Assembly: GCA_018266055.1 (NCBI GenBank)
Contig: JAFDYT010000008.1
Location: forward strand, 388,978-452,977
Direction of reading: 5' to 3'
Source of the DNA: Bacteroidota bacterium
Lineage (GTDB): Bacteria > Bacteroidota > Bacteroidia > Cytophagales > Cyclobacteriaceae
Length of the DNA stretch: 64,000 nt
Part shown: in pieces, positions 58,657 through 64,000 of the stretch
Numbering within the stretch: the stretch's first letter is position 1
How the letters are laid out: each line of letters starts with the position of its first letter
Translations under genes and position numbers: made by a program
The notes under the pieces: model-generated
The model's input: only the letters and a program-made list of their open reading frames with translations
Databases searched by the model: none
Told to the model about the DNA's origin: nothing

Positions 58657-59648
58657 AAATCCTTTACGCCATTCAAGGTACTGGCAACGGTCACTTAAGC
58701 CGTGCTGTAGACGTCATTCCCGAGTTAAAAAAATATGGTGAACTGGATTTGTTTGTGAGCGGTGCGCAAGCCGAGATCAAGCTGCCGTATCCTGTAAAGT
58801 ATAAATCGAAAGGCTTGAGTTTTTACTTTGGAAAATCGGGAGGTATCAATTTTTTTAAAACATTTCAGAAGAACAGCAGCCGTGATGTGATGAAGGAAAT
58901 CAAAAATTTTCCGGTGGAAGATTATGATTTAATTGTCAACGATTTTGAGCCGATTTCCGCCTGGGCGGCAAGGAAGAAAGAGGTGCCGATTATTTCATTA
59001 AGCCATCAAGCGGCTTTGCTTTCAAAAAATACACCGCGTCCCAAACGGATTGATCCTTTCGGAGAATGGATTTTGAAAAATTATGCGCCGGTGAAAAAGT
59101 ACGTCGGCTTTCACTTTGAAGAATACGATAAAAATATTTTCACGCCGGTGATTCGCACAGCGATTCGCGAAGCAAAAGTTTCTAACCGCGGCCATTACAC
59201 GGTTTATCTCCCCGCTTACGACGACAAGAAATTGGTGCAACGGCTTCTCAAGGGCCCGAAGGTGCGCTGGCATATTTTTTCAAAGCATACCAAAACACCG
59301 TACCACGTCGGTAGAATTTCCGTGTATCCGGTAAGCGGCGTTGATTTTGTTGAAAGCGTGGTCACCTGCGAAGGTGTGCTTTGCGGAGCAGGCTTTGAAA
59401 CACCGGCAGAAGTATTGCACATGAATAAGAAATTGATCGTAGTGCCGATGAAAAGTCAGTATGAGCAGCATTGCAATGCAGCCGCGCTGCGTAAGTTAGG
59501 TGTGCCGGTGCTTAAAAAAGTAAAGAAAAAATCGATCAAAAAAATCGAGAAGTGGATAGAAGGTTCGAAGCCGCTTAATATTTCATTCCCTGATGTGACC
59601 GCCGAAGCCGTTGAGAAGTTGATGAGCAAATTCGAAAAGAAGAGTTAG
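58653..59648 (+). CDS. MJ1255/VC2487-type glycosyltransferase family protein
   Basis: A 331-aa GT-B-like glycosyltransferase. The N-terminus ILYAIQGTGNGHLSRAVDVI carries the Gly-rich donor/acceptor loop of the family, LIVNDFEPISAWAARKKEVP is typical, and the C-terminal sugar-nucleotide part has EGVLCGAGFETPAEVLHMNK and PMKSQYEQHCNAAALRKLGV, as in MurG-like GT28 enzymes. It overlaps the LpxH-like gene by 4 bases, so the pair may work on the same lipid-linked substrate. The substrate cannot be predicted. Confidence 0.88.
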   Translation: MKILYAIQGTGNGHLSRAVDVIPELKKYGELDLFVSGAQAEIKLPYPVKYKSKGLSFYFGKSGGINFFKTFQKNSSRDVMKEIKNFPVEDYDLIVNDFEPISAWAARKKEVPIISLSHQAALLSKNTPRPKRIDPFGEWILKNYAPVKKYVGFHFEEYDKNIFTPVIRTAIREAKVSNRGHYTVYLPAYDDKKLVQRLLKGPKVRWHIFSKHTKTPYHVGRISVYPVSGVDFVESVVTCEGVLCGAGFETPAEVLHMNKKLIVVPMKSQYEQHCNAAALRKLGVPVLKKVKKKSIKKIEKWIEGSKPLNISFPDVTAEAVEKLMSKFEKKS

Positions 59649-60208
59649 TCAACTACTTCCAATCGTTCTAAAATTTCGGCAAAAGGATATTCTTTCAAAC
59701 CCGGTTTCGTTTCCGAATTTCCTTCCAGGCTTATACCGGCAAGAGGAAGTTGCAATAGCGTGTGAAGGTCAAGCGAGCCGCTGTATTGAATAAACACTTC
59801 AAAATCTTTAGCCGCCTCTTTGATTATTTCAATTTCGGATTCTGTCAACTGAGCAAGTTCAAACTCAAGAGCGCTTATCTGGTTTTTGATAGAAAGAAGT
59901 TTGCTCTTTTGGTTTTTCCAGGAAGCAATATCAAGCGTAATTACAGCCGGAGTTGCAGCGGTGAGCTGTTCAATCTGATTCACACCGACTTGGATGAAAT
60001 CACATCCGTAAAGGTGAATTTTGTCTATGTCGGAGGCTTCTATTTCTATTCCAAACTGCAGGCCCGCCACCCAGCTGGTTATCTCCTGGTAAGTTTTCGG
60101 ATCAACGGTAGTTACGGGAAATGAAAGAAAATCAACGCCCATGCCTGCGCAATAGCGTGCATCGCTGAGATTCGTGACCCGGTTCACTTTTACTTTAGTA
60201 ATCAACAT
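59645..60208 (-). CDS. Phosphoribosylanthranilate isomerase-like (TrpF-like) protein lacking the catalytic Cys
   Basis: A 187-aa TIM-barrel-like protein resembling TrpF. The start KVKVNRVTNLSDARYCAGMG, then VDFLSFP, aligns with the TrpF opening K-x-K-I-C-G-[IL]-T-x-x-[DE]-A, but the general-acid Cys of KICGIT is Asn (KVNRVT). The C-terminal GISLEGNSETKPGLKEYPF matches the phosphate-binding Ser-Gly region with the Gly-rich loop altered. At 187 aa it is shorter than TrpF (~200-210). No trp gene is near. It likely lost isomerase activity and may bind a ligand. It is convergent with the glycosyltransferase, overlapping by 4 bases. Confidence 0.65.
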   Translation of the reverse strand: MLITKVKVNRVTNLSDARYCAGMGVDFLSFPVTTVDPKTYQEITSWVAGLQFGIEIEASDIDKIHLYGCDFIQVGVNQIEQLTAATPAVITLDIASWKNQKSKLLSIKNQISALEFELAQLTESEIEIIKEAAKDFEVFIQYSGSLDLHTLLQLPLAGISLEGNSETKPGLKEYPFAEILERLEVVD

Positions 60209-60267
60209 GCCCAAATATTGGAAAGAAAAAAATAACTTTGAGGCTGGCAGGAATAAAATTTTCGAAA

Positions 60268-60984
60268 ATGCCGTTGGATAAACGTATGAAGGCTTCGTCG
60301 CTGGTTGTTTTTATTTTGTTGTTTGCCGTTTGCGGATGTTCTACCTCATCCGAAATAAAATTGTCAGTGCAATCGTTTTACCCTTTGCGCGTGGGTAACT
60401 ATCAGATTTACGACGTGAGCCAGACTTCATTCAACCGGCTTACTTGTTCTGAAACAAGCCAGACGGTATTGAATTACCAGCTGAAGGTGGCTGTGACCGA
60501 TTCGCTTCCCAATACTGAAGGCGGATACACCTACGTCCTTCATCGCTATGGGCGACTTGATCCTTTGGACGCTTGGGCGGATTCAAGTACATGGACCACA
60601 CGAATTGCCAACGGTCGTGTCATCAGTTCCGAAAATGATATTGTTTTTGTTAAGTTGATTTATCCAGTCTCTACTTCAATTAAGTGGAACGGTAACTTGT
60701 ACAATACCTTAGGCAAAGATTCCATGACCGTAAAATCCATTGGGCAACCCTACACCGTTGCATCGGGAACGAAATTTCAAAACACGTTCACGGTAGTTCA
60801 AAACGATGACCAAAACCTAGTTTATCAAGACACGAGGTATGAGGTGTATGCCAACACTGTTGGGTTGGTGTATAAATCGAAAGTGCAATTGAATTATTTC
60901 ACCGACGCGACGTGCTTTGGTCAGAAGGATATCAAAACCGGAGTGATATACACTCAGTCACTAAACAGCTATGGGCGCCAATAA
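60268..60984 (+). CDS. Exported lipoprotein of unknown function
   Basis: A ~238-aa protein with a lipoprotein signal (SLVVFILLFAVCGCS; Cys in the VCGC lipobox). The body is beta-rich: SFYPLRVGNYQIYDVSQTSF, YTYVLHRYGRLDPLDAW, SIKWNGNLYNTLGKDSMTV and RYEVYANTVGLVYKSKVQL. I recognise no family. ATG 60268 gives a basic n-region; ATG 60286 is also possible. Its last 14 bases overlap the start of the subtilase gene, so expression is coupled. Confidence 0.72.
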   Translation: MPLDKRMKASSLVVFILLFAVCGCSTSSEIKLSVQSFYPLRVGNYQIYDVSQTSFNRLTCSETSQTVLNYQLKVAVTDSLPNTEGGYTYVLHRYGRLDPLDAWADSSTWTTRIANGRVISSENDIVFVKLIYPVSTSIKWNGNLYNTLGKDSMTVKSIGQPYTVASGTKFQNTFTVVQNDDQNLVYQDTRYEVYANTVGLVYKSKVQLNYFTDATCFGQKDIKTGVIYTQSLNSYGRQ

Positions 60985-62587
60985 ATGGATCGCCCTTTTT
61001 CTTTTTGCTCCACTCCTGAATTTTGCACAGGACAGATACTTTGTTTCGTTCAAGGATAAAACCAACACCTCATTCACAGTATCCAATCCGCTTCAATTTC
61101 TTTCGCAGAAAAGTATTGACCGGCGGAAGAAAGAAAACTTCGGCGCAGCCAACGGATATTATGTGACCGACGAAGACCTCCCCGTCGATGGCAACTACGT
61201 AGCACAAGTGAAAGCAACAGGAGCCAAAGTCTTTTTTACTTCGCGTTGGTTCAACGGTGTACTCGTTCAAACAGATGCCACAACTGCCGCCTCGATTGCT
61301 TCACTTGCATGCGTGGCTAAGGTTGAGCTGGTTGCTCCGGGCAGCAAACTTGTGGGTGGGAGAGTGGTTGCTAAACAAAAGAAGGAACAAGCGAAGAAGG
61401 CGCAGGAGTTGCAGAATTTTCACCAGTTGCAAATGATCGGTGTAGATCAGATGCATGCTGCAGGCTATCACGGCGAGGGAATAGACATCGCTGTTTTCGA
61501 CGATGGATTTAAAGGCGTGAATACCCTTTCGGGATTTCAGCCTCTTTTCAGTGAGAATCGGATAAAAGGCGTTTTCAACTTTGTGAATAACACGACCGAC
61601 GTTTACTCTGCCGACGATCACGGCACCGCGACGCTTTCACTTTTGGCAGGAAATCTTCCAGGTACTTTTTTGGGTAGCGCCTACAAGGCTAATTTTTTTC
61701 TTTATCAGACAGAAGACGTGACCAGCGAATATCGTGTGGAAGAATATAACTGGGTGTTTGCCGCCGAGCGCGCCGACAGCGCCGGCGTGGACGTGATCAG
61801 CTCGTCACTAGGCTACAACCAGTTTGACATGTCGTCGATGGATTACACCTATGCCAACCTTGATGGAAAGACTGCGATATGTACACAGGCGGCACGCAAG
61901 GCAGTGTTGCGCGGAATATCTGTAGTGAACAGTGCTGGCAACGAAGGAAACCTGTCGTGGAAATACATTGATGTGCCAGCTGATGCAGAAGGCGTGATCG
62001 CAGTAGGGGCGGTGGATGCGTGGGGCAAGCGCAGCATGTTCAGCTCGGTAGGCCCAACTGCCGATAAACGAGTAAAACCTGACGTGAGCGCTATGGGTAC
62101 CAGCGATGTGCTTTTTACCGTCAGTGGATGTTGTGGTACCGGCGATGGCACTTCTTTTTCATGCCCGTTGGTGGCGGGGTTAGTTGCCGATATGCGGCAG
62201 ATGCTTCCACAGTCGTCGGCCGCCGATATCTACGATAGATTGATCAAAGCGTCGTCTCAATACACTCAACCCGACAGCCTTTTGGGATACGGTATTCCAA
62301 ATTTTAAATGGACCGAAGTGATCCCGTTGAAAGACAGCGAAGTCGATTTTTTCCCCAACCCCTTTAAAGATGAATTAAAACTTCAGTTTAAAGAAGTAAA
62401 AGGACAACCCTTTGAAGTCTGGGTTTATAATTCTACCGGTGAGTGTTTGCTTCATGCGAAGGAAACGGTAAGCTGGGCCATGAACCCTTACCCGATAAAT
62501 TTTTTACCCATGGCTGGTGGCCTTTACATTATAAAGGTTCGAACACCGGATGCTATCGAAATCAAAAAAGTGATCAGGATAAATTAA
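60971..62587 (+). CDS. S8-family (subtilisin-like) serine peptidase with T9SS type A sorting domain
   Basis: A 538-aa secreted protease. A signal peptide (WIALFLFAPLLNFAQ) and an N-terminal propeptide (~25-130) precede the S8 catalytic domain (~165-440). The triad is Asp177 in IAVFDDGF, His217 in SADDHGTATLS and Ser395 in GDGTSFSCP; Asn324 in NSAGNEG provides the oxyanion hole. The last ~85 residues form the T9SS sorting domain (DFFPNPFKDELKLQF, LYIIKVRTPDAIEIKKVIR). It begins 14 bases inside the lipoprotein gene. It should be exported by type IX secretion. Confidence 0.93.
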   Translation: MGANKWIALFLFAPLLNFAQDRYFVSFKDKTNTSFTVSNPLQFLSQKSIDRRKKENFGAANGYYVTDEDLPVDGNYVAQVKATGAKVFFTSRWFNGVLVQTDATTAASIASLACVAKVELVAPGSKLVGGRVVAKQKKEQAKKAQELQNFHQLQMIGVDQMHAAGYHGEGIDIAVFDDGFKGVNTLSGFQPLFSENRIKGVFNFVNNTTDVYSADDHGTATLSLLAGNLPGTFLGSAYKANFFLYQTEDVTSEYRVEEYNWVFAAERADSAGVDVISSSLGYNQFDMSSMDYTYANLDGKTAICTQAARKAVLRGISVVNSAGNEGNLSWKYIDVPADAEGVIAVGAVDAWGKRSMFSSVGPTADKRVKPDVSAMGTSDVLFTVSGCCGTGDGTSFSCPLVAGLVADMRQMLPQSSAADIYDRLIKASSQYTQPDSLLGYGIPNFKWTEVIPLKDSEVDFFPNPFKDELKLQFKEVKGQPFEVWVYNSTGECLLHAKETVSWAMNPYPINFLPMAGGLYIIKVRTPDAIEIKKVIRIN

Positions 62588-62626
62588 TTCTTATCTTTAA
62601 AAGCGACCAATTTTTTATAAAGATCT

Positions 62627-64000
62627 ATGGCTGGCTCTGAAGCTAAAGTTTCAGTTTGGAAAAATATTTTTAAGCTGATTCTTCCTCACTGGAGGAAATT
62701 TGTGTTGATTGTTTTTATTGGGTTGCTTGCCACTGGGGCAAACCTGATTGAACCTTTGATTTATCGGGAGGCTATCAACGACGTGGCCGGTCTGTTTATT
62801 CAAAAAGCAAAAGACGAGACTCGCGATAAGTATCAGCCCCAGACCGATTCTGTGCAGGTGGATGACGTAGTGGAGGAAGAACCGTCTGAACTGGATTTCA
62901 TCACCAAGAAACTGATTTCCAAAGAGCCGCACAGCAAGCACGAGGTAGCCGGACGTACGCCGTTGCAAGCAATTCAGACGTTGATGCTGGCAGTAATTTT
63001 ACTTTTTGTTGTCAACCTGCTCGGCCAGTTGTTTTTGTTGCTGGGAGAAAACCTCAACGTGCGTTTCTCTTGCAGCATTGAGCAAAGTTTCATTCGAAGT
63101 ACATTTGGGCATGTGCTGCGGCTTCCGCTCAGTTTTTTTAGCAAGAGATCAAGCGCCGCATTGGCCAAACAGATCAACCAGTCGGAAGAAGTTTCAGGAA
63201 TTGTCAATGGATTCTCACAACAGATTTTACCAGAGGTGATCAGTCTGTTAGGAATATTGGCGATCATGTTCTGGCAAAATCTTACCCTCACCTTAATTTC
63301 GCTTGCGGTAATTCCATTCTATTTATTGATCGCCTGGCGATCGGCCAAGCGGCTGGAGTCTGGCCTTTCCAGTTTCTATGATCGGTGGGAAGAAGTCTCC
63401 GCGCGAATGCAGGATGCCCTGGCGGGAATAAAAACAGTAAAGCTTTCCGGTGCCGAGCAACGCGAAGTGATGCGTTTTTCGCAAATATCCGACGAAGCCT
63501 ACCGCGATTATGTGAGTCGCACCAAGCTGGCGAATAAGTATGTTTTCTGGGAAAACATGCTCACACGCCTTTCCTCGGCGCTGGTGTTGGGATATGGAGG
63601 ATACCTTACGCTCGAACATCAGCTTACTCCTGGTGATGTCGTTATGTTTGTGGCCTACCTTGACCGGCTCTATGGCCCCATTGATTCATTGGCTAGCCTT
63701 TGGGTGAACCTTCAGCAAAACGTAGCCTCCATTGCCCGGGCGTTCAAACTGGTGGATCATCGTCATGAGGAGAAGCGTGGTGAAGATTGGCCGATCAAAC
63801 ATGGTAAAGTAGAGTTCAAAAATGTGCGGTTCGGCTATACCAAAGAGAGAGAGATACTGAAAGGGTTGTCGTTTACCATACAGCCGGGCAAAGTCACGGC
63901 CATCGTAGGCACATCAGGAGCGGGTAAAACCACGACAGTAGACCTTCTGATGAAATTGTACGAGCCGGATAGTGGGGAAATCCTGATTGACGGGAAACCA
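62627..64000 (+). CDS. ABC transporter, fused permease/ATPase (N-terminal and Walker A part)
   Basis: A half-transporter cut by the window end: 458 codons are visible. The transmembrane part starts VWKNIFKLILPHWRKFVLIV and has about six helices, with an unusual ~85-residue acidic/charged insertion between the first and second (QTDSVQVDDVVEEEPSELD). Then follows the nucleotide-binding domain: KVEFKNVRFGYTKER, Walker A VGTSGAGKTTTV, and LYEPDSGEILIDG; Q-loop onward lies outside. This is the exporter layout of the MsbA/lipid or peptide type. Its ATG is 39 bases after the protease stop, so read-through is likely. Substrate unknown. Confidence 0.92.
   Translation, partial: MAGSEAKVSVWKNIFKLILPHWRKFVLIVFIGLLATGANLIEPLIYREAINDVAGLFIQKAKDETRDKYQPQTDSVQVDDVVEEEPSELDFITKKLISKEPHSKHEVAGRTPLQAIQTLMLAVILLFVVNLLGQLFLLLGENLNVRFSCSIEQSFIRSTFGHVLRLPLSFFSKRSSAALAKQINQSEEVSGIVNGFSQQILPEVISLLGILAIMFWQNLTLTLISLAVIPFYLLIAWRSAKRLESGLSSFYDRWEEVSARMQDALAGIKTVKLSGAEQREVMRFSQISDEAYRDYVSRTKLANKYVFWENMLTRLSSALVLGYGGYLTLEHQLTPGDVVMFVAYLDRLYGPIDSLASLWVNLQQNVASIARAFKLVDHRHEEKRGEDWPIKHGKVEFKNVRFGYTKEREILKGLSFTIQPGKVTAIVGTSGAGKTTTVDLLMKLYEPDSGEILIDGKP

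Overview
The window looks like a chromosomal segment of a Bacteroidota bacterium, most likely order Cytophagales. The signs are a SusC/SusD pair, two proteins with type IX secretion (T9SS) C-terminal sorting domains, a TamL-type lipoprotein of the BamA family, Bat (aerotolerance) proteins, a propeller/Y_Y_Y histidine kinase, and several TAnnTTTG-like -7 boxes. Lineage is inferred from gene content only. Coding density is high and no gene-free stretch exceeds 300 bases. There is no rRNA, CRISPR array or recognisable transposon.

Layout. 1-2231 (minus): an overlapping three-gene operon of a TIGR03364-type FAD oxidoreductase, a PHP-family phosphoesterase and a DUF5690 membrane protein that leaves the window. 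2481-11282 (plus): SusC, SusD, a strong hairpin terminator, then two exported alkaline-phosphatase-superfamily enzymes, one fused to a YncE-type propeller. 11279-17538 (minus): a CHAT/TPR protease coupled to an outer-membrane barrel protein, an M23 peptidase, Mog and TrhO. 17665-21249 (plus): a small His-rich membrane protein, a structured intergenic region and a CusA/CzcA-type RND pump without adjacent partners. 21296-24268 (minus): a zinc-ribbon/TPR protein, an ACMSD-like decarboxylase and a TPR/propeller protein. 24399-31278: a two-component system, a barrel protein, a second kinase and a T9SS cargo protein. 31307-36954 (minus): a BaiN-type flavoprotein, a GIY-YIG gene and three tRNAs (Pro, Arg, Ser) amid duplicated tRNA fragments, a penicillin acylase-family enzyme and an arylesterase.

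37082-45742: TerB-like protein, PAS kinase, CAP protein, ribE with a fused alpha-keto acid dehydrogenase E1, TamL, and a SpoU methyltransferase. 45731-53435 (minus): YhhQ, RNase Z, STAS protein, PurC, a YwqK-repeat protein, thiolase, BatC and BatB. 53518-64000: an exported methyltransferase, an ECF sigma factor/membrane regulator/Spy-like operon, folC-trmB, an LpxH-like phosphoesterase with a glycosyltransferase, a TrpF-like protein that lacks the catalytic Cys, a lipoprotein with a T9SS subtilase, and the start of an ABC exporter.

Most of the window is ordinary housekeeping and envelope biology. The parts that most deserve a second look are the possible phosphorus-scavenging locus (1-11282), the CHAT-barrel pair, the small protein plus RNA structure in front of the lone RND pump, the duplicated and eroded tRNA/GIY-YIG region (32626-33453), and the TrpF-like pseudoenzyme.
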